64,000 bases of DNA from Sorangium cellulosum (GTDB lineage Bacteria > Myxococcota_A > Polyangia > Polyangiales > Polyangiaceae): positions 12,453,501 to 12,517,500 of the forward strand of contig NZ_CP012673.1 of the NCBI RefSeq assembly GCF_002950945.1. Reading direction: 5' to 3'. This document shows positions 27,769-40,267 of the stretch, one piece after another. The translations under genes were made by a program, and so were the position numbers. Position 1 is the stretch's first letter. Each line of letters opens with the position of its first letter. A model generated the notes under the pieces. The model made no database searches, was not told where the DNA came from, and saw only the letters and a list, made by a program, of their open reading frames with translations.

Positions 27769-28054
27769 CCTTCGATCGCGGATTTCGCGGAGCTTGTCCC
27801 CGGGGATCGCGCGCGTGTGGAGGGTTTTTTCCGTTGACTGAAGGCAGTCCCAAGCGCAATGGGCGGGGGGCCGCGGCGCCTTTATCGCCGGAGGCCTTGA
27901 GGACGAGCTCCCAGCCCTTGTCGTGGTAGGCGTCCGTGTAGCCGCGCCGCTCAAGGATGGCGCGGATGGTGGGGTTGTGCTGACAATGAGAAATTTGAGC
28001 GCTCGGGCCGGGGTTTCGTCGAGGTCCGTGTCGGGGACCGTTGGTGTCTGCCAT
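27686..28054 (-). pseudogene. Truncated unknown gene with an intact start region
   Basis: The ATG at 28054 has a strong GGGAGG site upstream, and the first 56 residues look coding (QHNPTIRAILERRGYTDAYHDKGWELVL). After KASGDKGAAAP the composition becomes arbitrary and the frame runs antisense through the RHS tail. It looks like the 5' end of a gene cut by the rearrangement next to the RHS copy. I do not recognise the family with certainty. The stretch 28055-28096 holds nothing else. Confidence 0.5.
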
Positions 28055-28096
28055 TCGAACCTCCCTGTTTGAGACGAGCGCAACCCTATCCCGAGG

Positions 28097-31776
<3,680 letters not shown>

Positions 31777-31780
<4 letters not shown>

Positions 31781-33801
31781 GACGCCGCCTCCTCCGAAGA
31801 AAGAGCCTCGATCTGAGCGGCGAGATCGCCCCGCTCCTCGCGCAGCGCGGCGATGCGCCCTGTCCCCGGGAGACCCCCGCCGCTCGTCCAGATCTCCTGC
31901 TCGATGGGGTCGGCCTGCGGATCCAACAGGGCAAGGCTGTCCGTCGGCGCGGGCGCGTTGCCATAGAGCCAGCGAAGGAGCATCCGGTGCCGCCACTCGA
32001 GCACGCTCAGATCAAGAAAGAGCCCCGGCCTCATTCGCAGCTCGCCCACCAGCTTGTTGGCCCACTCGGGCGTCCTCGAAGGCTCCACCGAGACCAGGCC
32101 GCGGATGTGATCATCCTCGGTGAGGAGCGGGCTCGTCAGGATCGGCATCGGCTCGGGCGAGTAGCCGCCATAGATCCGCAGCACCACGATCTCCGCGCTG
32201 AGATCGAAGCGCTGGGGCAGGCTCGGCGAGACCCTCCACGCGGAGGCCCCGGCGGCGCGCTTGACGATCCGCGGCAGGGCCGATGGGCCCGAGGAGCTGG
32301 GCTGAAGGACGTAGAGGGTCCGGTCCGGGTGGTGGCGCGCGATCGCGCTCTCCAGGGAGGGGAGCCAGAGCAGCGTCACGTGGACGCCGGGACGGAGCCT
32401 CTTCGCGAGCGCGTCGACGAGCAGCGAGGCTGGGGTCGCTCTCTGCAGCGCCCCCACGAGAGCCTGCTGAAACAGCGATTGAAGCATCTCCTGACCGAAC
32501 CGGAGCGCGCAGCGCTGCGTGAGCGAGAAGAGCGAGAGCCCCGCACACCCCGTGTCGCCGTTCTCGGCGAGGAACGCCTCGAGCTCCGCCCGAAGGGTCG
32601 ATGTATCCTCCCCCCGGTCGCCGAGGACCATACAAAAGGGGCGGGCGAGAAGGCTCTGGAGCGCGGGCGCGAGGGGCTTCGACCGAGCGGAGGGAGCGGC
32701 GCTCTTCGCCTTTGGCGGAGAGACCCTTCGATCCTCGAACCGGAAGATCGCCGACCCCGCCCCGCGCAGGTACACGACCGGCGAAAACCCCGCGGCGCTC
32801 TCGAGGAGCAGCGTCCGCCGGGCCGCCCCGAGGCTCGCGACCCCATCCCCCAGATCGCGCTTCGCGCCCGTCAGCGTCCGATAGAAATCGCGCGAGCAGG
32901 CGCGCGCGACGTCCGCCTTCACCGGCCAGAGGTGCGCCACCACCGCGTCGGCCCCCGCCCTCGAGAGGAGCTCCGCCGCGCTCCCGAAGGCGCCGGGCTT
33001 CGCGCCCTCGCACGCCTCGAGGACAATCAACCGGAGGTCGCCGCGGAAGCTCGCCGAGAGCTCCTGCGCCAGGGCTTCGGCCTTGATCCAGACCGGCTCG
33101 CCGTCCTCGTCGTCGGCGAGGCGGAGGACGGGGTGCTTCTCTTCGACGCCGCCGTGACCGAGGAAATGGATCACGTGCGGCGTCTTGCCGCGGCGGAGCT
33201 CATCGAAGAAGTGCCGCTTGCCCGCCTTGAGCCCGGCGATCGGATCGAGCCACTCGATTTCGCCCGCCTCAATCGACGTCTCGAGCGCCGCCTTCACGCT
33301 CCGGAGCGCGCTCTCGTCGCTCGAGGGCGCCACCACGAGCAGGCGGACCGCGCCGCGCACCTCGCGCGGCTCCCACGGGCTCGACGACGCCACGCCCCGT
33401 GCGAGCAAGACCTTCTCGGAGCTGCCCCAGAACCCGACCGAGCTCTCCGGCTCGCAGAGCGCCTCCCAGGGCACGGCCTGCAGCGCAGGGTCGTGGACGA
33501 AGAGCCGCTGGAGGAGGGGCGCGTTTCTCGAGGCCTCCCGGAGCTGGGCGGCGAGCTCGAGGAGCGGGGCTTGAAACACCGCCGCGTGGAGGGCCTGGGC
33601 TTCCCCGAGGGTCTCCGGAGCGAGGGGTTTTCCGGCCCGGACCGCGCGCCCGACATTCCGCGTGAACGTCGCGAGCCGCTCGGGGGTGACGGAAGCGCCG
33701 AGGGACCACGGCTTCGGGCGCTCGCCCCGGCTGCCGCGCGCGGTGACCTGAATCGCGTCGCCCGCGGGCTCAATCTCGATTTCCATCCAGGGGGCGGCCA
33801 T
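31777..33801 (-). CDS. CHAT-domain (caspase-like) protease partnered with the STAND protein
   Basis: The product is 674 residues from the ATG at 33801; ATG 33849 would add 16. The CHAT core is in the first half: catalytic His in VIHFLGHGG (about residue 213) and Cys in LIVLEACEGAKPGAFG (about 263), followed by VVAHLWPVKADVARACSRDFY and the VVYLRGAGSAIFRF end. CHAT proteases are caspase relatives (clan CD). The second half (about 330-674) is not a domain I recognise; it contains alpha/beta segments such as FCMVLGDRGEDT. The stop overlaps the STAND gene start, so the two form an operon. The pair resembles the CHAT/caspase plus repeat-bearing STAND conflict systems described for multicellular bacteria. 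Confidence 0.88.
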
Positions 33802-33881
33802 AGAAGCTCTCGTACGTGTTGTCGCCGGGGCCGGTCCGGGAGCGCTCATCCCCCCGAAACCTCGGTAGTGGTCAGATTTGA

Positions 33882-33943
33882 ACATGAAGGCGGGAAGGCG
33901 GGAAGAAAAGATCAATGTTCTTCCTGCCTTCCCGCCTTCATGT
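33882..33943. repeat. 62-bp palindromic element (empty form of the GxxExxY element ends)
   Basis: Left arm 33882-33904 is identical to the left end of the GxxExxY element. Right arm 33921-33943 is its reverse complement with one mismatch. With three more inner pairs it makes a 26-bp stem around a ten-base loop. It lies about 80 bases before the CHAT start, so it could form a hairpin in the 5' leader. Confidence 0.9.
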
Positions 33944-34223
33944 GACCTCTACCCGGGCAAATGCGACCACCACCCAGGGGCGCCGATGGGTTCCCATGGA
34001 CGCAGGCGCGGAACCGGCGCAGGCGTTAATTGCCACCCTCCGAAGCTGACTCGGGAGGTCGAGGTCGCGACCTAGGCTTGGAGGCCTCGCTCTGACGACC
34101 TGATGGCGTCGCCTAACGCGGCCGCTCGTCCGTGACAGGCCGCCCCTTGTGGGCTATCTTGAACCAGCAAGCCGGCCGAGCCTCCCCCATCGGAGATCGA
34201 CCCTGTGCTCAGTCCTTCTCCGC
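33944..34223. other. Intergenic stretch, no gene seen
   Basis: These 280 bases lie between the palindromic element and RHS copy 4. No frame has recognisable content. The promoter for the CHAT-STAND operon may lie here or inside the palindrome. Confidence 0.4.
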
Positions 34224-34957
34224 GGGCAGAGCTGGAATCCGTACAGCTACGTGCTCAACAACCCGCTCGTGTACGTCGACCCGGGCGGCTTTCAGGAAGT
34301 GATCCCGGAGGGCGGGGCTCGCGCACCGCTGGCGGCCGGCGCGGAGTTCACTTCGGAAGAGCTCGGCTTGCCGCCGATCGAAATCGAGCTGGTCCTCCCG
34401 GAGCACGAGGCGCGCTCCGACGCCGGTACGAGCACCACGGCCGCCGAGACGGGCGGCGCCATGCCGCCGGTCGACGTCAGCGTGCTCGGGACCAGCGCGG
34501 GCTTCGTGCCCCAGCCGGTGACCACGGCGCCGATGGACTGATCGCAGAACCCCTATCTCCAGATCGAGGGGGGTTCGTCGCCGGGTTGCTCCTCGGGGCC
34601 GTTCCTTTCGCCGGCGTGGGTCACGAGCTGCTGGACGCCGCGGGCATGCTGGCCCATGGGACACCGGAAGGCAGGATGGCGCGGGCCATCGGGCAGATCG
34701 TGGGTGGGCTCGCCCTCACGATCGGGGGCTTGACGAAGGAGGTCTTCGGAGGCGTCACGAGCGCCACCGGCATCGGCGCGGCGATCGGTGTGCCCGCGAT
34801 CGCGGTGTCGACCGGCCTCGTCGTCGGTGGGGTCGGGAACATCGCGGCGGGCCTCGAGGGGCTGTTGCAGGGTCGCAGGCGCAGATGTCGCAAGGCTCAG
34901 GCGGCACGGGGCCGCAGGGTACGACGCCCACCGCGGCGGGACGCCGGGAGGCCTTAA
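34224..34957 (+). pseudogene. RHS 3' copy 4, with a stop codon and a frameshift
   Basis: Homology to the intact RHS gene starts at GQSWNPYSYVLNNPLVYVDPG (19515 onward). At 34539-34541 a TGG codon has become TGA (APMD then stop). About 30 bases later one base is missing from a G-run, shifting the frame. The pre-toxin region continues in the new frame (FVAGLLLGAVPFAGVGHELL) and ends after ATGIGAAIGVPAIAVSTGL near 34870, where the sequence diverges. It is a dead copy. Confidence 0.9.
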
Positions 34958-35134
34958 GGGCGGGGACGAGGATCCATCGAATGGTCAGATCCTCTAATTG
35001 CAATGTCAGCAAGTCGGACCGGTGAGGCGTGAATGGGACACGTGAAGGTACTGTTCGAACACGATCGCGACTTCACCGGCCCACTACGAGCTCGAGACCC
35101 TATGGGCGCTCCCCCACGAGGACGGAACGAAGCA

Positions 35135-35324
35135 GCCGGGGGAGTTGCAACTCCGGCCGGCACCTCCGTCGAGACCGCCGGGGGAGTTGCAACTCCGGCC
35201 GGCACCTCCGTCGAGACCGCTGGGGGAGTTGCAACTCCGGCCAGCACCTCCGTCGAGACCGCCGGGGGAGTTGCAACTCCGGCCAGCACCTCGATCGAGG
35301 CCGCCGGGGGAGTTGCAACTCAAG
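35135..35324. repeat. Five 42-bp tandem repeats with a 14-bp palindrome in each
   Basis: The palindrome GGAGTTGCAACTCC recurs at 35141, 35183, 35225 and 35267, with a last copy differing at its end at 35309: exactly 42 bases apart. The spacers between palindromes are themselves nearly identical (GCACCTCCGTCGAGACC). One frame reads through as AGGVATPAGTSVET repeats, but no surrounding gene is convincing. The regular phase suits cooperative binding of a dimeric protein, though a coding or neutral origin is possible. The rest of 34958-35386 has no gene. Confidence 0.88.
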
Positions 35325-35386
35325 ATCGCCTCGATCGATCATCGCAGGCCTGAACAGGCGGGCACCTCCGCCTTGGATCCGTCCAG

Positions 35387-36406
35387 CTACGCAGGCAGCG
35401 GCGTCGCGGGTCCACCTTCGGTCACCGGTGCCGCCACGCCGTTGGTCCCGGGCGCCACGCCGCCACCGGTGCCCGGCATCACGTCGCCGCCACCGGGCGC
35501 CGCCGGTTCCTTCTTCGTCCTCTTCCGGCCCTGGCCGGCCCGCCCGACCACGTAGAGCGACGGAAACCGCGCGTCCCGCTGGGGATCGTACCGAAGGAAC
35601 CGCAGCCCGAGCTCTTGGACCTCGACGTAGAGCGGCTTCGCGAGCGTCCACGCGCGCTGGAGCAGGTCGTACGCCTCGCGCGCCCTGGGGCTCAGCGCCG
35701 CGCCGAGCACGGTCAGGATCTGGGACGCGAGCCGCCGGGCCTCGGGGAGGTCGGTCGCACGGTAGTGGACCGGATCCTTGGACACAATGTCGTGCTTGGC
35801 CTGGTAGATGTCGGCGTAGCCGAGCAGGTCGTAAGCGCGGTCGAGGTAGCCCGTGCCGGCGCTGAGGCGGCGCAGGACGGGACCGAGCTCCGGATCGCCG
35901 GCGAAGAAGTGCTCGCAGACCTTCTGCACGCGGGACTCGACCTCGGCCGACTCCTTGTCGAGTGCGGCCGGGAGCTTGGCGCCGCCGCCGAACGCGCCTG
36001 CGGCATCGGCCAGGCGGTAGGCGTGGAGGAGGATGAGCGCGACGGCCTTCAGGTGGTCGAGGTTCTCGAGGTTGAACTCGCCGTGCGCGGCCGCGCCCTT
36101 GTAGAGCGCGAGCAGCGGCGGGGACTGCGTGAGCGCGTGCACCGCGAGGAGGGCGCGGCAGACCGGCTCGATGTCGATGCGGGGCACCTCCAGGCGATCC
36201 GGGGTGATGGCCGTGAGGCGCGGGCGATAGGCCGCGACGAGCTCCTCCGCGACCTTGGGATCGTATCCCTGCGGCTCGGCCGTGAAGCCCGCCAGCTGGG
36301 CAGCGAGGGTGGTGACCGCGGGCGGCGCGAACGCCAGCGGGTCAGTGCCAGGAACGAAGACGGACGCCAGGTCTTGCCGGCGCGAGGTTTTTTTGCTGGT
36401 AGCCAT
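35387..36406 (-). CDS. Conserved hypothetical protein (myxobacterial), mostly helical
   Basis: The product is 339 residues from the ATG at 36406 (MATSKKTSRR). A family name cannot be given. The body looks helical: YDPKVAEELVAAYRPRLTAI, VCRALLAVHALTQSPPLLAL, HLKAVALILLHAYRLADAAG. The C-terminal 45 residues are a Pro/Gly/Thr-rich tail after a basic RKRTKKE patch. There is no signal peptide, membrane segment or known catalytic motif. The reading frame continues upstream to 36979, but that part is antisense to a decayed TssM-like fragment and is not coding. Confidence 0.7.
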   Translation of the reverse strand: MATSKKTSRRQDLASVFVPGTDPLAFAPPAVTTLAAQLAGFTAEPQGYDPKVAEELVAAYRPRLTAITPDRLEVPRIDIEPVCRALLAVHALTQSPPLLALYKGAAAHGEFNLENLDHLKAVALILLHAYRLADAAGAFGGGAKLPAALDKESAEVESRVQKVCEHFFAGDPELGPVLRRLSAGTGYLDRAYDLLGYADIYQAKHDIVSKDPVHYRATDLPEARRLASQILTVLGAALSPRAREAYDLLQRAWTLAKPLYVEVQELGLRFLRYDPQRDARFPSLYVVGRAGQGRKRTKKEPAAPGGGDVMPGTGGGVAPGTNGVAAPVTEGGPATPLPA

Positions 36407-36621
36407 ATCGAGCGAGGCTACGTGCCGAGCCGCTCCTGTGGAACGGCTGCGCATGATCGCGACGTCGCAGCGGCTGACTGGTAATTGAGATGGTCCGCTG
36501 CGTCGGCGCGTAAAGCCTCGTCCACCCGGCGACGCCCCCTCGGCTTCGATCGTCCCGTTCACGCTCGTGAACAAAGGGGAGACGGTTCGCGTGCGCGGGT
36601 GGAAAGAGGAGAAGGACATCA

Positions 36622-36914
36622 CACGACCGCGGGCAAGGCGGCGTCGCGGATCCTGGAGGAGCTCGAGGGCCTGAACGCGCGGCTGGAGTCGTACTGCCTG
36701 GCCCGGGTGGGGTCGGAGGACCCGCCCGAGGCGCGGACGCGCGCCTTCCAGCACCTGCGCGACCATGCGCGCGTTCGTGCTGCCGGAGCGCGACATCGTG
36801 CCGCTCCGGCCGCGCTGGCGGGACGACAAGTTCACGCTGATCTGCGGCGTCACCGGGCTGCTGCTGGTCGCGGCGGCGGGGGTGACGGAGGCGATCCTGC
36901 GGTACCTCGTGTGA
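36622..36914 (+). pseudogene. Decayed partial copy of the TssM-like gene
   Basis: Bases 36622-36760 match 6655-6790 of the IcmF/TssM-like gene almost exactly (ILEELEGLNARLESYCLARV). The sequence then jumps to the part matching about 7021-7171 (MRAFVLPERDIVPLRPRWRD in another frame), ending in a matching transmembrane segment and stop. About 230 bases are missing and the frame is broken. The surrounding stretch 36407-36621 holds no gene I recognise. Confidence 0.88.
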
Positions 36915-36966
36915 GGCGGGGCGAGCGAGGCGAGCGGCGGGATTCTCGGCATCTTCTGCTCCGTGT

Positions 36967-37100
36967 GCCTAACGCCCAAGCTCAGCTACAACGGAATTTC
37001 ACACGTGAATGGGCGCACCTTGGCTCCGCTGGCAGCGGCAACGCCACGTTGCCAGCGCGGGAGCGCCAGCTCAGCCCGCGCCGCGACGCCGCTGAACGGT
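36967..37100. other. Possible integron attC-like site at the array edge
   Basis: GCCTAAC at 36967-36973 is a perfect attC core site and is followed by GCCCAAGCTCAGC. A long imperfect inverted repeat follows (for example GGCAACG-CCA-CGTTGCC at its centre, flanked by GCTGGC/GCCAGC), like the extended stem of large attC sites. The matching second core site is not clear, so the boundary is uncertain. Confidence 0.4.
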
Positions 37101-37206
37101 GGCGAGGAGTATTCGCCACGGGGCGCTCACGGGGCGAGCACCTGTGCCGCGGCGACAACAGGTAAGCGCGTCGATCCATTCTGTTTTTGCCGCACACGCG
37201 CTGCGC

Positions 37207-37911
37207 CTACTGCCCACGGGAAACCCACGCTTCCAGCTGCGCACGCTTTCGTGGAGCCATGTTCAAGGCGGGCTTCGCGAGCACGTCGCGGATCATCGGC
37301 CTCAACTCTGCGGCGAAATCGTGTACCCACGTGCTCCGACCGCTGTTGGCATCAAGAAGGGCCACCCAAACGATCTCCGTGGCGAGCCGCAGCTGAGCAG
37401 TCTCGCCTGAGCGCAACAGCTCGCCCAGACGCCGCGGTGCGATGGGAGTACCAGCAAGAATGCCCGCGGCGGTATGCCAACGAATGCGCCCCGCCGTGGC
37501 AGCCTCGAGAAGAGCCGTCGCCGCGCTCGGAGACCCGAGGCGACCGAGGCCGCAGGCGGCACCTTCGCGAGACACCTGCTTGGGGGCATCGCGGAGGAGT
37601 ACGCACAGATCCTGGAGAGCGCGTTCTCCACGGATCTTCGCAAGCGCGGGACCGGCGTAGCTCTCAGCAAGCGATCCGGGTGCATTCAACAGAATTTCGC
37701 GCACTGTGGCGTAACCAGCCTCGTGGCCGATGCAACCGAGAAGGTGCGCAGCCAGCCAGGGCGGGGCCTCTTCGGCGCGATAGGCCTCCACAAGGGCGCC
37801 AGCAGCGTCGGCATCGGGCGCACGCCGCTCGAGCTCTGCCGCAACATGCTTGAACCGTCCATGATCCGCGAGCACCATGGCAACGAGCTGGGTGGACGTG
37901 TCCGACATCAT
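37207..37911 (-). CDS. HEAT-repeat protein (putative integron cassette gene)
   Basis: The product is 234 residues. Repeated helical pairs of the HEAT/PBS-lyase type are visible: APPWLAAHLLGCIGHEAGYA, LCVLLRDAPKQVSREGAACG, LGRLGSPSAATALLEAAT, so it is probably a binding scaffold. Two adjacent ATG codons (37911 and 37908) follow GGGAG. GC and codon use differ from the chromosomal background. It lies in the same orientation as the next two genes, with attC-like sequence on both sides, which suggests a cassette. The partner is unknown. Confidence 0.75.
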   Translation of the reverse strand: MMSDTSTQLVAMVLADHGRFKHVAAELERRAPDADAAGALVEAYRAEEAPPWLAAHLLGCIGHEAGYATVREILLNAPGSLAESYAGPALAKIRGERALQDLCVLLRDAPKQVSREGAACGLGRLGSPSAATALLEAATAGRIRWHTAAGILAGTPIAPRRLGELLRSGETAQLRLATEIVWVALLDANSGRSTWVHDFAAELRPMIRDVLAKPALNMAPRKRAQLEAWVSRGQ

Positions 37912-37921
37912 GGATTCTCCC

Positions 37922-38014
37922 GGACCAACAACCTCATGCCCGTAGAACGTTCGCGTTCAGCGGCGAGGGCGGTGCGCAGCGCCGGCCTCGTCCGCCGCAG
38001 CGGGTTGTTGGGCC
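37922..38014 (-). other. Possible attC-like inverted repeat
   Basis: The 12-base segments 37922-37933 and 38003-38014 are inverted copies with one mismatch. On the minus strand they give a GCCCAAC core-like site (fits RYYYAAC) and GTTGGTC (one mismatch to GTTRRRY). Internal GCGGCG/CGCCGC pairing adds to the stem. It overlaps the 3' end of the DUF4304-like gene. Confidence 0.4.
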
Positions 38015-38511
38015 ACATCGGCCGCCGCGGCGCGCAGCTCGGACATCGCTTCGTCGTATGCAGGACTACCTGGGGCGCAGAGCGCTACATTTTGCGGCCC
38101 CGACCGCTGATTGTTCTCCAGTGCGCTGATGGCGCTGTCGATTGTGTTGAAGTGAGAGAACCACCGCTCTGCGGCTGCCGCGACCCGAGCGGCGAGCAGC
38201 CGAAGGACCTCTACCTGCTCCGATTCCGACCGGCGAAACGACCAGAATGTATCCTCCCAATTGAACGAATGCCCCGGCTGCGTGCGAAACTGGCAATCCC
38301 AGGGAGCCGGATTGTTTGGGACGGCTCGGCGCAGCCCACAACCAAATTCGACCTGGAAGATGCCGGCGCGAGGGCAACGGAACCAGACGACGTCCACGAA
38401 GTACGGGCGAAACCGCCACATGGCACGGCCTGGGTTGTTGAACCCGAGCTCGGCAAGCCGCGGGCCGACGATCCGCGAGATCAGCCGTTTCACTTCAGCC
38501 CATGAGACCAT
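37957..38511 (-). CDS. DUF4304-like protein (integron cassette gene)
   Basis: The product is 184 residues. I chose the ATG at 38511 because AAAGGGGAGACG lies directly before it. The N-terminal pattern, SRIVGPRLAELGFNN, then AMWRFRPYFVDVVWFRCP, then FQVEFGCGLR, resembles DUF4304 and related proteins of unknown function often found in mobile DNA. A Trp/Phe-rich middle (HSFNWEDTFWSFRR) follows. The tail is Ala-rich. It starts 15 bases after an attC-like core site, as cassette genes do. No function can be assigned. Confidence 0.7.
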   Translation of the reverse strand: MVSWAEVKRLISRIVGPRLAELGFNNPGRAMWRFRPYFVDVVWFRCPRAGIFQVEFGCGLRRAVPNNPAPWDCQFRTQPGHSFNWEDTFWSFRRSESEQVEVLRLLAARVAAAAERWFSHFNTIDSAISALENNQRSGPQNVALCAPGSPAYDEAMSELRAAAADVAQQPAAADEAGAAHRPRR

Positions 38512-38526
38512 CGTCTCCCCTTTGCT

Positions 38527-38578
38527 GTTCAACGTCTGAGTTAAGCCGCGCCGCGAAGCGGCGTCGGCTCCGTTAGGC
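38527..38578 (-). other. Integron attC site between two cassette genes
   Basis: Read on the minus strand, the site opens with GCCTAAC (38578-38572) and closes with GTTGAAC (38533-38527), fitting the RYYYAAC and GTTRRRY core sites. The centre reads GCCGACGCCGCTTCGCGG and then CGCGGCTTAACTCA, nearly the same as the attC sites of classical aadA-type cassettes. It folds as a stem with an extrahelical base. The DJ-1 gene stops one base before it and the next gene begins 15 bases after it, the standard cassette layout. Confidence 0.85.
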
Positions 38579-38579
38579 G

Positions 38580-39182
38580 TCATCTCCTTAGGTAGGGCTT
38601 GATGTTCTTGAGTGCATTATCAACGAAAGCGTCTTTCTCCCCAACCGGGGCGATGTAATGGAGCGCGGCGGAAGCAGCCTCAAGCCCCTCCGTTTGCGCG
38701 ATGATCCATCCGGCCAAGTAAGATGACGCGAGGCATCCGCCTGCGGTGGCGACGTTGCCGTGAGCAAAGAACGGTTGGTTCAGAACCTCCACGCCTGCTT
38801 CTTGTACCCAGGGCTTTGTCATGAGATCCGTACACGCCGGAACGTTACCTAGCAGCCCAAGCTTGGCCAGGATCAGCGTACCTGAACATTGCGCGGCGAT
38901 AAGTTGACGTTCAGGCTCGAAGGAGAGTCGGCCCATCAACTCGGGAGTACTCACGATCTGCCGCGTCAGGATCCCGCTTCCAACAATGACGGCGTCAGCT
39001 GTGGTGGCGTCCTCGAGCGTTGACTGCGCGCGTACCGTTACGCCATTCATGGACGTAACCTCCGGCTCAGGGCAACAGATCGTCACCCGCCAGCCTGGCT
39101 TCTTGATTCGGTTCAGGACACCGAGAGCAATCAGTGAGTCGAGCTCATTGAAGCCCTGGAATGTGAGAATAGTGATGTGCAT
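38580..39182 (-). CDS. DJ-1/PfpI family protein (integron cassette gene)
   Basis: The product is 200 residues, typical of a single DJ-1/PfpI domain. The nucleophile-elbow cysteine is in AAQCSGTLILA, the N-terminal strand is MHITILTFQGFNELD (with the conserved Glu), and the late helix region is GGCLASSYLAGWIIAQ. Family members are glyoxalases, amidases, isonitrile hydratases or stress proteins; the substrate cannot be told here. GC is lower than in the chromosome. Its stop codon directly abuts the attC site. Confidence 0.9.
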   Translation of the reverse strand: MHITILTFQGFNELDSLIALGVLNRIKKPGWRVTICCPEPEVTSMNGVTVRAQSTLEDATTADAVIVGSGILTRQIVSTPELMGRLSFEPERQLIAAQCSGTLILAKLGLLGNVPACTDLMTKPWVQEAGVEVLNQPFFAHGNVATAGGCLASSYLAGWIIAQTEGLEAASAALHYIAPVGEKDAFVDNALKNIKPYLRR

Positions 39183-39256
39183 TGTTATATGGTATTCGCA
39201 AATGAGCTATGACGCGCTTGCAAGTCTCCACAGCCGCCCTGGCGCGACGCACGTCC

Positions 39257-40252
39257 CTATCGCGCGCCGTTCTCCGTGACGGCCCCGGGCGCCGCCCCCC
39301 CGCCCCCACCGCCGATCTGGAGCTCGGTCTTCACCCACCGATCCAGCTCGCCTTGCAGGCTGAACAGCGCCAGATCGAACTCGCGCCCGTTCACCACGAT
39401 GAACGGCGTCCCCGAGAGCCCTGCCTTGTCGGCCTCGGCCTTGTCGCGCTCGATCACCTTCGCGGCCGCGTCGCCCTTCATGTCGGCGCGGAACCGGGCC
39501 ATGTCGAGCCCGATCTTCTGCGCGTAGCCGAGGAGATCCGCCTCCTCGAGACGCTCCTGGTTCTCGAACAGGAGGCGCTCCATCTGCCAGTAGCGGCCCT
39601 GGCCGTGGGCCGCGATGGCGGCGCGCGCCGCGGCCTCGGCGTGCGGGTGGGACCGCAGCGGATAGACCTTGTGGACGAGCCGGACGTGCGGCGCGTGGCG
39701 CTCGAACACCTCGTCGACCAGCGGGACGGCGCGCTTGCACGAGGGGCACTCGAAGTCGGACCAGACGACGATCTGGACCGGCGCGCGCTCGGGCCCGCGA
39801 GAGGGGGAGTCGGCGAGCTCGATCTTCTTCACGTTCGGACCGAACCTCACGCCGTACGCCGCCTGCGCCTCCGCCGCGCTCGCGCCGCCGCGGATCTTGT
39901 CGGCGACGAGCTGCGCGGCGGGCACGCAGGCCGCGCACGGGCGCGACTCGCGGACGCACTGCGCGATCGACACCGCCTGCTCGGAGCACGGCGCGTAGAG
40001 CTGCGAGACGAGCTGCCACCACGTGTGGCGCTCGCGGCGGACGAGCTCGGACGTGTCGACGCCGGGCAGCTCCGCGGGCTCGCCGCCGGGAGCGTCGAGC
40101 GGCGCGGCGCCGGGCGGGCCGGGGAGCGGGACCGTGGTCGCGTCCGCAAACTGAGGGTCTTGCCGCTCGGCGCCCCCACACGCGGAGAGGGCGGCGAGCG
40201 CGGAGAGCGCGGCGAGCGCGAGGCGCCCGGCACCTGATTTCGGAGTGAACAC
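39257..40252 (-). CDS. DsbA-like thioredoxin-fold lipoprotein
   Basis: The product is 331 residues from a GTG. A lipoprotein signal ends at LAALSACGG. The first half (about 60-150) is a helical region with Cys pairs (APCSEQ, CVRESRPCAACVPA). The second half is a DsbA/DSBA-like thioredoxin domain: redox motif CPSC in VVWSDFECPSCKRAVPLVDE and the cis-Pro loop in LSGTPFIVVNGREF. It probably exchanges disulfides outside the cytoplasm. It lies downstream of the RiPP precursor gene, but a terminator separates them, so a role in that pathway is not implied. Confidence 0.9.
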   Translation of the reverse strand: MFTPKSGAGRLALAALSALAALSACGGAERQDPQFADATTVPLPGPPGAAPLDAPGGEPAELPGVDTSELVRRERHTWWQLVSQLYAPCSEQAVSIAQCVRESRPCAACVPAAQLVADKIRGGASAAEAQAAYGVRFGPNVKKIELADSPSRGPERAPVQIVVWSDFECPSCKRAVPLVDEVFERHAPHVRLVHKVYPLRSHPHAEAAARAAIAAHGQGRYWQMERLLFENQERLEEADLLGYAQKIGLDMARFRADMKGDAAAKVIERDKAEADKAGLSGTPFIVVNGREFDLALFSLQGELDRWVKTELQIGGGGGGAAPGAVTENGAR

Positions 40253-40267
40253 GCGCAGATACTACAC

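Noticed and set aside
33882..33943. Rho-independent terminator for a gene to the left
   Set aside because: The stem is strong but has no T-run on either side, and the arms recur as ends of the GxxExxY element, so a repeat element is the better explanation.
35135..35324. CRISPR-like array
   Set aside because: The repeats are regular, but the intervening 28 bases are nearly identical to one another, so there are no unique spacers, and no cas genes are present.
35033..35353. A 106-residue repeat protein read through the 42-bp array
   Set aside because: The repeat yields the same peptide because the unit is divisible by three; there is no clear ribosome site, and the flanks are not protein-like.
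36540..36620. A short FeoA-like peptide (TLVNKGETVRVRGW)
   Set aside because: Only about 25 residues have any resemblance, and the frame runs directly into the TssM-like fragment. It is too short to support.
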